64,000 nucleotides of DNA from Citrobacter sp. FP75 (GTDB taxonomy: Bacteria; Pseudomonadota; Gammaproteobacteria; Enterobacterales; Enterobacteriaceae): positions 372,001 to 436,000 of the forward strand of contig NZ_JAFDOE010000001.1 of NCBI RefSeq assembly GCF_018342065.1, in the 5' to 3' direction. Made by a program: the position numbers and the translations under genes. The notes beneath the pieces were generated by a model. That model saw nothing but the letters and a program-made list of their open reading frames with translations, did no database searches and was not told the DNA's origin. Below are positions 1-8,910 of the stretch, piece after piece. The stretch's first letter is position 1; the number at the start of each line of letters is the position of its first letter.

Positions 1-26
1 ATCCGGCCCTGGGTTAAAGCATACAT
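1..26 (-). CDS. nagA: NagA, N-acetylglucosamine-6-phosphate deacetylase (5' end only)
   Basis: Only the first eight codons and two further bases are inside the window, read leftwards. They translate to MYALTQGR, the N-terminus I know for enterobacterial NagA, which deacetylates GlcNAc-6-phosphate in the cytoplasm to give the substrate of NagB. A G-rich Shine-Dalgarno stretch lies just upstream of the ATG. The gene follows nagB on the same strand, as in the nagBACD operon. The identification rests on a very short peptide plus perfect synteny. Confidence 0.88.
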
Positions 27-42
27 TCCGACCCCCGATTTC

Positions 43-79
43 AAAAAAATGCCGCCCTGCAACGCTTTTGGCAGGGCGG
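43..79 (-). terminator. Terminator-like hairpin between nagB and nagA
   Basis: On the minus strand a 9-bp GC-rich stem (CCGCCCTGC pairing with GCAGGGCGG, forward positions 52-60 and 71-79) is followed by CA and seven T residues. It lies just after the nagB stop and before the nagA start, so it probably causes partial termination or stabilises the 3' end within the nag operon rather than ending it. Confidence 0.7.
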
Positions 80-87
80 AAACATCA

Positions 88-888
88 TTACAGACCTTTA
101 ATATTTTCTGCTTCTAACTCGTTAAAGTATTTCAGCGTCTTCACTTTCAGTTCCATCGTGGAAGGCTCATCGCAGACCACAACGGCTTTTGGATGCAGTT
201 GCAGGCAGCTGATGGTCCACATATGGTTAACGTTACCTTCAACGGCAGCCTGCAGGGCCTGTGCTTTCTGGTGGCCCAGCACCAAAATCATCACTTCTTC
301 GGCATCCAGCAGGGTGCCCACGCCAACGGTCAGCGCATATTTCGGCACCTGGCTTACGTCACCGTCAAAGAAGCGAGAGTTCGCGACGCGAGTGTCATGA
401 GTCAGCGTTTTGATACGCGTACGAGAGGCTAAAGAAGAAGCCGGCTCGTTAAATGCGATGTGCCCGTCGTTGCCGACGCCACCCATAAACAGGTGGATTT
501 TACCGTAAGAACGGATTTTTTCTTCATATTGACGGCATTCTGCATCGATATCTGGCGCATTACCATTGAGGAGGTTGATGTTTTCTGCTGGAATATCAAC
601 ATGATCAAAGAAGTTGCGATGCATAAAGCTGTGGTAGCTTTCCGGATGCTCTTTCGGCAGGCCAACATACTCGTCCATATTAAACGTGACAACATGTTTG
701 AAGCTCACCTGGCCCGCTTTGTGCATTTCGACTAATGCTTTATAGGCTGTCAGTGGGGTTCCGCCAGTAGGCAGGCCCAGAACGAACGGACGATCGGCCG
801 TTGGTTTGAACGCATTGATACGGTTAACGATATGGCGAGCAGCCCATTTGCCGACTTGTTCAGCGGTATTCAGGGGGATCAGTCTCAT
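88..888 (-). CDS. nagB: Glucosamine-6-phosphate deaminase NagB
   Basis: The product is 266 aa, the normal length for NagB, which converts glucosamine-6-phosphate to fructose-6-phosphate and ammonia in the cytoplasm. The sugar-phosphate loop (LGLPTGGTP, about residues 37-45), the catalytic Asp in FNMDEY (residue 72) and the [13 protein letters not shown] block with the catalytic Asp/His/Glu (about 137-149) are all present. It is the first gene of the leftward nagBACD operon. nagE is divergent, and operator-like sites for NagC and CRP lie in the shared 345-bp gap. Start and length match the E. coli enzyme, so confidence is very high. Confidence 0.98.
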   Translation of the reverse strand: MRLIPLNTAEQVGKWAARHIVNRINAFKPTADRPFVLGLPTGGTPLTAYKALVEMHKAGQVSFKHVVTFNMDEYVGLPKEHPESYHSFMHRNFFDHVDIPAENINLLNGNAPDIDAECRQYEEKIRSYGKIHLFMGGVGNDGHIAFNEPASSLASRTRIKTLTHDTRVANSRFFDGDVSQVPKYALTVGVGTLLDAEEVMILVLGHQKAQALQAAVEGNVNHMWTISCLQLHPKAVVVCDEPSTMELKVKTLKYFNELEAENIKGL

Positions 889-986
889 TCTTCACCTCAG
901 TAGTAAATGTAAGCAATTGGCGGATTGAGTCGCTGTGCAGCATTAAGCGTAACCTGGTTTTGCATCGGTAAGGATCAATCCGTTTC

Positions 987-1009
987 GATTTTTTGAATGA
1001 TAAAATAAG
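987..1009. promoter_or_regulatory. Candidate NagC operator, nagB side
   Basis: An AT-rich stretch, read on the minus strand as TTATTTTATCATTC followed by A-rich DNA, lies about 100-120 bp upstream of nagB. It resembles the nagB-proximal NagC box I recall from E. coli. NagC represses nagB and nagE by looping between two such sites, and the second candidate is at 1081-1107. The call is by similarity and position only. Confidence 0.5.
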
Positions 1010-1051
1010 TTTTCGTAGTTAGCCAGTAGAAGGGAGGGTTGATAACGATAT

Positions 1052-1069
1052 TTGGTGACTTTAATCACA
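1052..1069. promoter_or_regulatory. CRP-cAMP binding site in the nagB-nagE divergent region
   Basis: The sequence contains GTGA-N6-TCAC with perfect dyad symmetry (GTGA at 1055-1058, TCAC at 1065-1068). It lies between the two NagC operator candidates, where CRP activates both divergent nag promoters in E. coli. Confidence 0.72.
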
Positions 1070-1080
1070 AAAAACACGCT

Positions 1081-1107
1081 TTTAATTTGCGATACGAATT
1101 AATTTTC
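1081..1107. promoter_or_regulatory. Candidate NagC operator, nagE side
   Basis: A near-palindrome (AATT-TGCGATACG-AATT) is flanked by T and A tracts. It corresponds closely to the nagE-proximal NagC box known from E. coli. It sits about 130 bp upstream of the nagE start and about 90 bp from the nagB-side candidate, a geometry compatible with repression looping. The rest of the 889-1233 gap holds the two divergent promoters and no further gene. Confidence 0.6.
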
Positions 1108-1233
1108 CACACACTCTGAATGTAGATGAATGGTTAATATCGTTGTTCCAGAATATCTTGCTGTCTGAATTGGTCGCACAATAAAAATATGGCTTCAAAG
1201 GAGCCTGAATCGGGGTCTCGTAGGGGGAATAAA

Positions 1234-3180
1234 ATGAATATTTTAGGTTTTTTCCAGCGGTTGGGTAGGGCGTTACAGCTTCCCATCGCTGTGCTGCCTG
1301 TCGCGGCACTGTTGCTGCGATTTGGCCAACCAGATTTGCTTAACGTACCCTTCATCGCGCAAGCGGGTGGGGCCATCTTTGATAACCTCGCGTTAATATT
1401 TGCCATCGGTGTGGCATCCAGCTGGTCGAAAGACAGCGCAGGTGCTGCAGCGCTGGCAGGTGCGGTCGGTTATTTCATATTGACCAAAGCAATGGTTACC
1501 ATTAACCCGGCGATCAACATGGGCGTGCTGGCTGGTATCATCACCGGTCTGGTCGGCGGTGCTGTGTATAACCGCTGGTCTGGCATCAAACTGCCTGACT
1601 TCCTGAGCTTCTTCGGCGGTAAACGCTTTGTGCCAATCGCTACCGGTTTCTTCTGCCTGGTGCTGGCTGCTATCTTCGGCTACGTGTGGCCGCCGGTGCA
1701 GAACGTCATCCATGCAGGTGGTGAGTGGATCGTGGGCGCTGGCGCGCTGGGTTCCGGTATTTTTGGTTTCATCAACCGTCTGCTGATCCCAACCGGTCTG
1801 CATCAGGTTCTGAACACCATCGCCTGGTTCCAGATTGGTGAGTTCACCAACGCGGCAGGAGCGGTCTTCCACGGCGACATCAACCGCTTCTATGCGGGTG
1901 ACGGCACTGCAGGTATGTTCATGTCTGGCTTCTTCCCGATCATGATGTTTGGTCTGCCGGGTGCGGCACTGGCGATGTACTTCGCCGCGCCGAAAGCACG
2001 TCGTCCGATGGTTGGCGGTATGCTGCTGTCAGTGGCGATCACTGCATTCCTGACCGGTGTTACCGAGCCGCTGGAATTCCTGTTCATGTTCCTGGCGCCG
2101 CTGCTGTACCTCCTGCACGCAATCCTGACGGGTATCAGCCTGTTCGTTGCGACATTGTTGGGGATCCACGCGGGCTTCTCTTTCTCCGCAGGTGCTATCG
2201 ACTACGTGTTGATGTACAACTTGCCAGCTGCAAGTAAGAACGTCTGGATGCTGGTTGCGATGGGGCTGGTTTTCTTCGTCATCTACTTTGTGTTGTTCAG
2301 CGCGGTTATTCGTATGTTTAACCTGAAAACGCCGGGCCGCGAAGATAAAGAAGACGAAATTGTTACTGACGAAGCCAACAGCAATACCGAAGAAGGTTTA
2401 GCACAACTGGCTACCAGCTACATTGCAGCGGTTGGCGGTACCGATAACCTGAAAGCGATTGACGCCTGTATTACTCGTCTGCGTCTGACCGTTGCCGATT
2501 CCGCAAAAGTGAACGATGCAATGTGTAAACGTCTGGGCGCATCGGGTGTGGTTAAGCTGAACAAGCAAACTATCCAGGTCATCGTGGGTGCGAAAGCTGA
2601 ATCCATCGGCGACGAAATGAAGAAAGTTGTGATGCGTGGTCCGGTTGCTGCAGCATCTGGTGAAAGTGCTCCAGCAGCAGCTCAGGTTGCAAAACCGCAG
2701 GCGGTTGCGAATGCCGTCACCGTTGAAGCGCTGGTTTCTCCGATTACCGGTGACGTGGTTGCGCTGGAGCAGGTTCCTGATGAAGCCTTCGCCAGCAAAG
2801 CTGTCGGCGACGGTATCGCGGTGAAACCGACGGATAAAATCGTGGTTTCTCCGGCAGCGGGCACGATTGTGAAAATATTCAATACTAACCATGCGTTCTG
2901 CCTGGAAACCGTGAAAGGCGCGGAAATCGTGGTCCACATGGGCATCGATACCGTAGCGCTGGAAGGTAAAGGCTTTAAACGTCTGGTTGAAGAAGGTGCG
3001 GAAGTTACTGCAGGTCAACCTATTCTGGAAATGGATCTGGAGTACCTGAACGCCAATGCACGTTCAATGATTAGCCCGGTCGTTTGCAGCAACAGCGATG
3101 ACTTCGGTGGTCTGGTCATTAAAGCCGAAGGTCATGTGGTGGCCGGACAAACACCACTGTATGAGATTAAAGGTAAATAA
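1234..3180 (+). CDS. nagE: PTS N-acetylglucosamine transporter NagE (EIICBA)
   Basis: This 648-aa inner-membrane permease phosphorylates GlcNAc while importing it. The EIIC membrane domain (about residues 1-370) begins MNILGFFQRLGRALQ. The EIIB domain carries its phosphorylated Cys in DACITRLRLT (about residue 412), and the C-terminal EIIA domain carries the active His in IVVHMGIDT (about 569). The ATG at 1234 is preferred over an upstream in-frame start at 1189 because it has a GGGGGA ribosome-binding site and restores the family length. An Ala/Pro-rich linker joins EIIB to EIIA. It is divergent from nagB and shares the NagC/CRP control region. Confidence 0.97.
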   Translation: MNILGFFQRLGRALQLPIAVLPVAALLLRFGQPDLLNVPFIAQAGGAIFDNLALIFAIGVASSWSKDSAGAAALAGAVGYFILTKAMVTINPAINMGVLAGIITGLVGGAVYNRWSGIKLPDFLSFFGGKRFVPIATGFFCLVLAAIFGYVWPPVQNVIHAGGEWIVGAGALGSGIFGFINRLLIPTGLHQVLNTIAWFQIGEFTNAAGAVFHGDINRFYAGDGTAGMFMSGFFPIMMFGLPGAALAMYFAAPKARRPMVGGMLLSVAITAFLTGVTEPLEFLFMFLAPLLYLLHAILTGISLFVATLLGIHAGFSFSAGAIDYVLMYNLPAASKNVWMLVAMGLVFFVIYFVLFSAVIRMFNLKTPGREDKEDEIVTDEANSNTEEGLAQLATSYIAAVGGTDNLKAIDACITRLRLTVADSAKVNDAMCKRLGASGVVKLNKQTIQVIVGAKAESIGDEMKKVVMRGPVAAASGESAPAAAQVAKPQAVANAVTVEALVSPITGDVVALEQVPDEAFASKAVGDGIAVKPTDKIVVSPAAGTIVKIFNTNHAFCLETVKGAEIVVHMGIDTVALEGKGFKRLVEEGAEVTAGQPILEMDLEYLNANARSMISPVVCSNSDDFGGLVIKAEGHVVAGQTPLYEIKGK

Positions 3181-3211
3181 CTGCTCCTGAGTAAAGTGAG
3201 TTAAGTGCCTT

Positions 3212-3246
3212 AAGCGGCGGGGGATATTCCTCCGCCGCTTTTTTTT
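3212..3246 (+). terminator. Rho-independent terminator of nagE
   Basis: A stem AAGCGGCGG...CCGCCGCTT (3212-3220 with 3232-3240) is followed by a run of T to 3246. Confidence 0.9.
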
Positions 3247-3366
3247 GCAGCAAATGCCCTCATAATGACTGTCTGATACGTATTTTGCGTAACTAAAGGT
3301 TGTCAGTCAGTCCTGCTTATAAGATCATACGCCGTTATACGTTGTTTACGCTTTGAGGAATCCACG

Positions 3367-5034
3367 ATGAGTGAGGCTGAAGCCCGCCCGAGTAACTTTA
3401 TTCGTCAGATCATCGATGAAGATCTGGCCAGTGGTAAGCACACCACTATCCATACCCGTTTTCCGCCGGAGCCAAATGGCTATCTGCATATTGGCCACGC
3501 GAAATCCATTTGTCTGAACTTTGGTATTGCGCAAGATTACCAGGGCCAGTGCAACCTGCGTTTTGATGATACGAACCCGGTTAAAGAAGATATCGAGTAC
3601 GTTGAATCGATTAAAAACGACGTTGAATGGTTAGGTTTCCACTGGACTGGCGACATTCGCTACTCGTCGGATTACTTCGATCAACTGCATGCCTATGCGG
3701 TAGAGCTTATCAACAAAGGTCTGGCGTACGTTGACGAACTGTCGGCGGAAGAAATCCGTGAATATCGCGGTACTTTGACGCAGCCTGGCAAAAACAGCCC
3801 GTATCGCGATCGCAGTGTGGAAGAGAACCTCGCGCTGTTCGAAAAAATGCGGACCGGTGGTTTTGAAGAAGGTAAAGCCTGCCTGCGTGCGAAGATCGAT
3901 ATGGCCTCGCCGTTTATCGTGATGCGCGACCCGGTGTTGTATCGTATTAAGTTCGCTGAACACCACCAGACCGGCAACAAGTGGTGCATCTACCCGATGT
4001 ACGACTTTACCCACTGCATCAGCGATGCGCTGGAAGGCATCACGCATTCACTGTGTACGCTGGAGTTCCAGGACAACCGTCGTCTGTACGACTGGGTGCT
4101 GGATAACATCACCATTCCGGTTCATCCGCGCCAGTACGAATTCTCGCGCCTGAATCTGGAATACACCGTGATGTCCAAACGTAAGCTGAACCTGCTTGTG
4201 ACCGACAAGCACGTTGAAGGCTGGGACGACCCGCGTATGCCGACCATCTCTGGTCTGCGTCGTCGTGGCTATACTGCTGCCGCTATCCGTGAGTTCTGCA
4301 AACGTATTGGCGTGACCAAACAGGATAACACCATTGAGATTGCTTCACTGGAATCCTGTATTCGCGAAGACCTGAACGAAAATGCGCCGCGCGCGATGGC
4401 GGTTATCGATCCTGTGAAACTGGTTATCGAAAACTATCCGCAGGGTGAAAGCGAGCTGGTCACTATGCCGAACCATCCGAACAAACCGGAAATGGGCAGC
4501 CGTGAAGTGCCGTTCAGTGGTGAGATTTGGATCGATCGCGCAGATTTCCGCGAAGAAGCCAACAAGCAGTACAAACGTCTGGTGATGGGCAAAGAAGTGC
4601 GTCTGCGCAATGCTTATGTGATCAAAGCCGAGCGTGTAGAGAAAGATGCACAAGGGAATATCACTACCATTTTCTGCACCTACGATGCTGACACCCTGAG
4701 CAAAGATCCGGCTGATGGGCGTAAAGTGAAAGGCGTTATTCATTGGGTCAGCGCTGCACATGCGCTGCCAATTGAAATTCGTCTGTACGACCGTCTGTTC
4801 AGCGTAGCGAACCCTGGCGCGGCGGACGACTTCCTGTCTGTTATTAACCCGGATTCACTGGTTATCAAACAGGGCTACGGTGAACCGTCGCTGCAGACTG
4901 CAGTAGCGGGTAAAGCCTTCCAGTTTGAACGTGAAGGGTACTTCTGCCTTGACAGCCGTTATGCAACGGCGGACAAGCTGGTATTTAACCGTACCGTGGG
5001 TCTGCGTGATACGTGGGCTAAAGCGGGCGAGTAA
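3367..5034 (+). CDS. glnS: Glutaminyl-tRNA synthetase
   Basis: This 555-aa class I aminoacyl-tRNA synthetase charges tRNA-Gln with glutamine in the cytoplasm. The HIGH-type ATP motif is visible in [15 protein letters not shown] (about residues 34-48) and the KMSKS-type motif as VMSKRKLN (about residue 270). Two C-terminal beta-barrel domains for anticodon recognition follow. The start has a good site (TTGAGGAA, 8-10 bases upstream). The gene is monocistronic, with its own terminator downstream, and keeps its E. coli position between nagE and chiP. Confidence 0.98.
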   Translation: MSEAEARPSNFIRQIIDEDLASGKHTTIHTRFPPEPNGYLHIGHAKSICLNFGIAQDYQGQCNLRFDDTNPVKEDIEYVESIKNDVEWLGFHWTGDIRYSSDYFDQLHAYAVELINKGLAYVDELSAEEIREYRGTLTQPGKNSPYRDRSVEENLALFEKMRTGGFEEGKACLRAKIDMASPFIVMRDPVLYRIKFAEHHQTGNKWCIYPMYDFTHCISDALEGITHSLCTLEFQDNRRLYDWVLDNITIPVHPRQYEFSRLNLEYTVMSKRKLNLLVTDKHVEGWDDPRMPTISGLRRRGYTAAAIREFCKRIGVTKQDNTIEIASLESCIREDLNENAPRAMAVIDPVKLVIENYPQGESELVTMPNHPNKPEMGSREVPFSGEIWIDRADFREEANKQYKRLVMGKEVRLRNAYVIKAERVEKDAQGNITTIFCTYDADTLSKDPADGRKVKGVIHWVSAAHALPIEIRLYDRLFSVANPGAADDFLSVINPDSLVIKQGYGEPSLQTAVAGKAFQFEREGYFCLDSRYATADKLVFNRTVGLRDTWAKAGE

Positions 5035-5052
5035 GCCGCATTACATCCTGTC

Positions 5053-5080
5053 AAACGCCGCGCTCTGCGGCGTTTTTTTT
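5053..5080 (+). terminator. Rho-independent terminator of glnS
   Basis: A perfect 8-bp stem AACGCCGC/GCGGCGTT (5054-5061 with 5067-5074) with a five-base loop runs directly into T residues up to 5080. Confidence 0.93.
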
Positions 5081-5471
5081 ATCTCTACAATCCGCATCAC
5101 AAGCTCAGTTTTCAGAGCGAATTAATTATTATTCAGTTTGATATTTGGAATAAATTAATTACATATCAAAATTTTGTAATCTGAGGGGCGCTCGGGTTGT
5201 AACCGATTTCATCCCCATGGAAAACAAGCGATTTTTTCAATTTTTCAACGCTTTTTTATCTGTCGATGAAAATGTAACAGAAAGCAATCAAATATGTGCG
5301 GTTGCTCATACTATTACATACTCGTTACAGAAAGAGATTGATAATTCGCGTCGCGAAAAATAGTCTATTCATTGTAGTCACTGAGGTTTTCTTAGCGCTA
5401 CTTTTTTAATTTTTGTTTTTTTCGCTGACCGCTTTTATCGGCAGCATTTTTATGTCAAAGAGGATTAACAT
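5081..5471 (+). promoter_or_regulatory. chiPQ promoter and leader region
   Basis: This 391-bp gap has no convincing gene and is visibly AT-rich. It should hold the chiP promoter and a long 5' leader. A CRP-like half-conserved site (TGTGC-N6-TCATA) is at 5295-5310. AT-rich tracts around 5125-5165 could hold NagC boxes, since chiPQ is NagC-repressed in E. coli, but I could not fix their position. The leader ends with the ChiX pairing site and ribosome-binding site. Confidence 0.5.
5454..5464 (+). promoter_or_regulatory. ChiX small-RNA pairing site over the chiP ribosome-binding site
   Basis: GTCAAAGAGGA is complementary to the seed I recall for the ChiX (MicM) sRNA, which contains TCCTCTTTGAC. 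The site includes the AGAGGA Shine-Dalgarno and lies 8 bases before the chiP ATG. ChiX pairing would block translation, as in E. coli and Salmonella. The chiX gene itself is not in this window. Confidence 0.7.
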
Positions 5472-6878
5472 ATGCGTACGTTTAGTGGCAAACGTAGTAC
5501 GCTGGCGCTGGCTATCGCCGGTATCACAGCAATGTCAGGTTTAGTGGTCGTCCCCCAGGCGCATGCCGAAGGTTTTTTTGATGATTCAACCCTGACGGGT
5601 GGCATCTATTACTGGCAGCGTGAGCGTGACCGTAAAGATGTCACTGACGACGACAAATACAAAACCAACCTTTCTCACGCCACCTGGAACGCCAACCTTG
5701 ATTTCCAGTCTGGCTACATAGCCGATATGTTCGGTCTTGATGTGGCGGCCTTTACCGCGATTGAAATGGCGGAAAACGGTGACAGCGGACATCCAAACGA
5801 AATTGCATTCTCGAAAAAAAATAAAGGCTACGACGAAGATTACTCCGGCGATAAGAGCGGGATTAGTCTTTATAAAGCGGCAGCGAAATTTAAGTATGGC
5901 CCAACCTGGGCACGCGCCGGTTATATTCAACCAACCGGGCAGACTTTGCTGGCTCCACACTGGAGTTTTATGCCGGGTACCTATCAGGGTGCTGAAGCCG
6001 GTGCCAACTTTGACTATGGTGACGCGGGCGCCTTGAGCTTCTCCTACATGTGGGCCAACGAATATAAAGCACCGTGGCACACTGAAGTCGATAAATTCTA
6101 TCAGGCCGATAAAAAGACCAGCGTAGATTACCTGCACTCAATCGGCGCAAAATATGACTTCAAAAATAACCTGTTGCTGGAAGCGGCATTTGGTCAGTCC
6201 GAAGGTTATGTCGATCAATACTTCGCGAAAGCCAGCTATAAATTTGATTTAGGCGGCAACCCGTTTACCACCAGCTATCAGTTCTACGGTGCACGCGACA
6301 AGGTTGATGACCGTACGGTTAATAACATTTATGACGGTACCGCCTGGCTGCAGGCGCTGACCTTTGGCTACAAAGTGGCGGAAGTGGTTGATCTGCGTCT
6401 GGAAGGGACCTGGGTTAAAGCGGATGGGCAGCAGGGCTACTTCCTGCAGCGTATGACCCCAACTTATGCTTCTTCAAACGGTCGTCTGGACGTGTGGTGG
6501 GATAACCGCTCAGACTTCAACGCCAACGGCGAAAAGGCGGTCTTCTTCGGTGCAATGTATGACCTGAAAAACTGGAACTTGCCGGGTTGGGCGGTGGGCG
6601 CCTCCTACGTTTACGCCTGGGACGCTAAGCCATCAACCTGGCAGATTAACCCGGATGCGTATTACGACAAAAATCGTACTATCGAAGAGTCGTCTTACAG
6701 CCTGGATGCGGTCTACACCCTGCAGGATGGTCGCGCGAAAGGCACCATGTTTAAACTGCACTTCACCGAATACGACAACCATTCAAACATCCCGAGCTGG
6801 GGCGGTGGTTACGGCAACATCTTCCAGGATGAGCGTGACGTGAAGTTCATCGTGATTGCACCATTCACCATCTTCTAA
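5472..6878 (+). CDS. chiP: Chitoporin ChiP (YbfM), outer-membrane chitooligosaccharide porin
   Basis: This is a 468-aa OprD-family outer-membrane beta-barrel that admits chitobiose and longer chitooligosaccharides to the periplasm. A signal peptide is clear: a basic N-region, a hydrophobic stretch [17 protein letters not shown], and probable cleavage after AHA near residue 32. The rest is rich in alternating aromatic/polar strands, and the C-terminus ends in a strand finishing with Phe (FTIF), as expected for BAM recognition. It is co-transcribed with chiQ, and the ChiX sRNA target overlaps its ribosome-binding site. Confidence 0.95.
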   Translation: MRTFSGKRSTLALAIAGITAMSGLVVVPQAHAEGFFDDSTLTGGIYYWQRERDRKDVTDDDKYKTNLSHATWNANLDFQSGYIADMFGLDVAAFTAIEMAENGDSGHPNEIAFSKKNKGYDEDYSGDKSGISLYKAAAKFKYGPTWARAGYIQPTGQTLLAPHWSFMPGTYQGAEAGANFDYGDAGALSFSYMWANEYKAPWHTEVDKFYQADKKTSVDYLHSIGAKYDFKNNLLLEAAFGQSEGYVDQYFAKASYKFDLGGNPFTTSYQFYGARDKVDDRTVNNIYDGTAWLQALTFGYKVAEVVDLRLEGTWVKADGQQGYFLQRMTPTYASSNGRLDVWWDNRSDFNANGEKAVFFGAMYDLKNWNLPGWAVGASYVYAWDAKPSTWQINPDAYYDKNRTIEESSYSLDAVYTLQDGRAKGTMFKLHFTEYDNHSNIPSWGGGYGNIFQDERDVKFIVIAPFTIF

Positions 6879-6927
6879 TGCCAACAGCGGCGGGCCTGGT
6901 GCCTGCCGCAACGTTGAGGACTGTTCT

Positions 6928-7260
6928 ATGAAAAAGCTGATACTCATTGCCGTTATGGCAACCGGGCTGGTGGCCTGTGCGCAATCTCCGGCACCAAAAG
7001 AAGACAGCCGTTTGAAAGAAGCCTACAGCGCCTGTATTAACACCGCGCAGGGATCGCCAGAGAAAGTCGAGGCCTGCCAAAGCGTGTTGAACGTGTTGAA
7101 GAAAGAAAAGCAGCATCAGCAGTTTGCCAATGAAGAAAGCGTACGGGTACTGGATTACCAGCAGTGTATCCAGGCGACGCGTACAGGCAACGATCAGGCC
7201 GTTTCGGCCGATTGTGACAAGGTCTGGCAGGAAATTCGCAGCAAGAATACGGCTCAGTAA
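6928..7260 (+). CDS. chiQ: ChiQ (YbfN) lipoprotein
   Basis: This 110-aa small lipoprotein begins MKKLILIAVMATGLVACAQS; the LVAC lipobox puts the lipidated Cys at residue 17. The mature part is polar and helical with four further Cys residues. It is the second gene of chiPQ, 49 bp after chiP. An in-frame start at 6856, overlapping chiP, was rejected because it would bury the signal peptide, and the ATG at 6928 follows a TTGAGGA site. The molecular role is not established in the family beyond its link to chitooligosaccharide uptake. Confidence 0.9.
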   Translation: MKKLILIAVMATGLVACAQSPAPKEDSRLKEAYSACINTAQGSPEKVEACQSVLNVLKKEKQHQQFANEESVRVLDYQQCIQATRTGNDQAVSADCDKVWQEIRSKNTAQ

Positions 7261-7285
7261 AACGTCACCGTTGTTATCTTAAAAG

Positions 7286-7312
7286 GACTCGCTGATGCAG
7301 CGGGTCTTTTTT
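7286..7312 (+). terminator. Rho-independent terminator of chiPQ
   Basis: The stem GACTCGCTG/CAGCGGGTC (one G-T wobble) with an ATG loop is followed by six T residues. Confidence 0.85.
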
Positions 7313-7320
7313 ATGCGTAT

Positions 7321-7349
7321 AAAAAAAGCCAACCGCAGGGTTGGCTTTT
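7321..7349 (-). terminator. Terminator of fur (bidirectional form)
   Basis: Read leftwards, AAAAGCCAACC-CTGC-GGTTGGC is followed by seven T residues, just past the fur stop codon. A T-run also follows on the plus strand, so it may back up the chiPQ terminator. Confidence 0.88.
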
Positions 7350-7363
7350 CAGAAAGCATCACA

Positions 7364-7810
7364 TTATTTGCCGTCGTGCGCGTGCTCATCTTCGCGGCAA
7401 TCGCCTTCGGCGCAGTGGCCGTAAAGATAGAGGCTATGGTTGGTTAAACGAATACCATGCTTAGCCGCAATCTCACGCTGGCGCGCTTCGATGGAATCAT
7501 CACTGAATTCGACCACTTTGCCACAGTCGAGGCAGATCAGGTGATCGTGATGGTGCTGCTGGGTTAGTTCGAAGACGGATTTACCCCCTTCAAAATTATG
7601 GCGGGTCACGATACCGGCATCGTCAAATTGGTTCAGCACGCGATACACGGTCGCCAGGCCAATCTCTTCACCCATATCGATCAGGCGTTTGTATAAGTCT
7701 TCCGCACTGACGTGATGGTTATCCGGTCCCTGAAGAACTTCCAGAATTTTTAAACGAGGAAGCGTTACTTTCAGGCCAGCCTTCTTTAATGCGGTATTGT
7801 TGTCAGTCAT
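7364..7810 (-). CDS. fur: Ferric uptake regulator Fur
   Basis: This 148-aa Fe2+-responsive DNA-binding repressor has an N-terminal winged helix (about 1-82) and a C-terminal dimerisation and metal domain. The HHHDH block, the CLDCGK pair (about Cys 93 and 96) and the HCAEGDC segment near 132-138 supply the metal ligands. It lies downstream of fldA on the same strand. Its start is overlapped by the uof leader ORF, so translation is probably coupled. A Fur-box-like sequence upstream suggests autoregulation. Confidence 0.98.
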   Translation of the reverse strand: MTDNNTALKKAGLKVTLPRLKILEVLQGPDNHHVSAEDLYKRLIDMGEEIGLATVYRVLNQFDDAGIVTRHNFEGGKSVFELTQQHHHDHLICLDCGKVVEFSDDSIEARQREIAAKHGIRLTNHSLYLYGHCAEGDCREDEHAHDGK

Positions 7811-7889
7811 GCGGAATCTGTCCTGTAGCTAAACGGTTCACTTCATTAACAGAAGTGACAGAAATTGCACTTGAGATAATGCGTATCAT
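7803..7889 (-). CDS. uof: Uof, 28-aa upstream leader peptide coupled to fur
   Basis: A minus-strand ORF starting at the ATG at 7889-7887 encodes 28 residues beginning MIRIISSAISV and ending TGQIPHD. Its TGA (7805-7803) lies inside the first codons of fur, so the two frames overlap by 8 bases. Size, position and sequence match Uof of E. coli, whose translation drives fur translation and is blocked by the RyhB sRNA under iron limitation. The frame is kept despite several substitutions relative to what I remember of the E. coli peptide, which supports real coding. Confidence 0.85.
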   Translation of the reverse strand: MIRIISSAISVTSVNEVNRLATGQIPHD

Positions 7890-7893
7890 TATA
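7875..7893. promoter_or_regulatory. Fur box over the start of uof
   Basis: GATAATGCGTATCATTATA matches the 19-bp Fur consensus (GATAATGATAATCATTATC) at 15 of 19 positions. The mismatches are three adjacent central bases and the last base. It covers the uof start codon, consistent with autoregulation of fur. Confidence 0.65.
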
Positions 7894-8099
7894 GAACTGC
7901 CATGGCTAAATGAAAACTGCAAGTCTCTGGCAAATATTGTTAATCAAAACGTGGTATCGCCAACAATCACACTGTGCAATACCCGATTGGCATCCAGCCA
8001 TTGTACAGGGTCGGGCGAAAAAGTTAAAAATTTGTAGCAATTATTTTGATTGGTTTTATCTATAGATGAGGCACCGATGAAGATCAGCGCCTCATGAAA

Positions 8100-8630
8100 T
8101 CAGGCATTAATGATTTCGTCGAGATGCAGTTCGGATGAAATCTGCTTAACCCATTTTTCTACGCGTTCAGCGGTCAGCTCCGGCTGGCGATCTTCGTCGA
8201 TAGCCAGGCCAACAAAGTGATCGTCGTCCGCCAGACCTTTGGACGCTTCAAAGTGATAACCCGCCGTTGGCCAGTGGCCGACGATAGTTGCGCCGCGCGG
8301 TTCGATGATGTCGCGAATTGTACCTAACGCATCACAGAAATATTCTGCGTAATCTTCCTGATCGCCGCAGCCAAACAAAGCAACCAGTTTGCCGTTAAAA
8401 TCAATGTCTTCGAGGGTCGGGAAGAAGTCGTCCCAGTCACACTGCGCTTCACCGTAGTACCAGGTCGGGATGCCGAGCAGCAGAATGTCATACCCTTCCA
8501 GGTCTTCTTTGCTGCTTTTTGCAATGTCATGTACATCGGCAACGTCTTTACCAAGCTGTTTTTGAATCATTTTTGCGATGTTTTCGGTATTACCGGTGTC
8601 GCTGCCGAAAAAGATGCCAGTGATTGCCAT
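8100..8630 (-). CDS. fldA: Flavodoxin 1
   Basis: This 176-aa acidic FMN electron carrier is essential in E. coli; it reduces radical-SAM and methionine-synthase systems. The N-terminal phosphate loop GSDTGNTEN (about residues 9-17) and the aromatic FMN-flanking loops ([15 protein letters not shown] and [15 protein letters not shown]) are intact. A longer in-frame reading from 8675 was rejected because the ATG at 8630 gives the standard N-terminus MAITGIFFG and has a GAGGTTATTT site. It lies upstream of uof-fur on the same strand, so read-through can feed fur. Confidence 0.97.
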   Translation of the reverse strand: MAITGIFFGSDTGNTENIAKMIQKQLGKDVADVHDIAKSSKEDLEGYDILLLGIPTWYYGEAQCDWDDFFPTLEDIDFNGKLVALFGCGDQEDYAEYFCDALGTIRDIIEPRGATIVGHWPTAGYHFEASKGLADDDHFVGLAIDEDRQPELTAERVEKWVKQISSELHLDEIINA

Positions 8631-8768
8631 GAGTAAAATAACCTCTTGAAACTTATTGAAATGGTGGTGGCGCAATGCCCACGGATAAGGGCAATCATAG
8701 CAGAACAGTCAGGCATGCGGAAACAGCAAACACGCTGGACTGCACTCTGTGCTACACGATTTATGATT

Positions 8769-8894
8769 TATACCCGTCATACTTCAAGTTTCAGGTGCGT
8801 TGGCTTTCCTCGCTCACCCCAGTCACGTACTTATGTACGCTCCTGGAGATTCGCTGCGTCACCGCCTTCCTGCAACTCGAATTATTTAGGGTAT
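8769..8894. repeat. ERIC (IRU) element, 126 bp
   Basis: The block runs from TATACCCGTCATACTTCAAG to ATTATTTAGGGTAT and contains the conserved core (CTCACCCCAGTCACGTAC, TTATGTACGCTCCTGGAGA, CCGCCTTCCTGCAACTCG). Its terminal inverted repeats and length fit the enterobacterial repetitive intergenic consensus. It fills most of the 280-bp gap between ybfE and fldA and carries no gene. A second, more diverged copy is at 49130-49256. Confidence 0.93.
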
Positions 8895-8910
8895 GGAGCA
8901 GAAATTCAGA

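Noticed and set aside
1189-1233. Earlier in-frame start for nagE
   Set aside because: Adds 15 residues not found in the family and lacks the GGGGGA site present before 1234.
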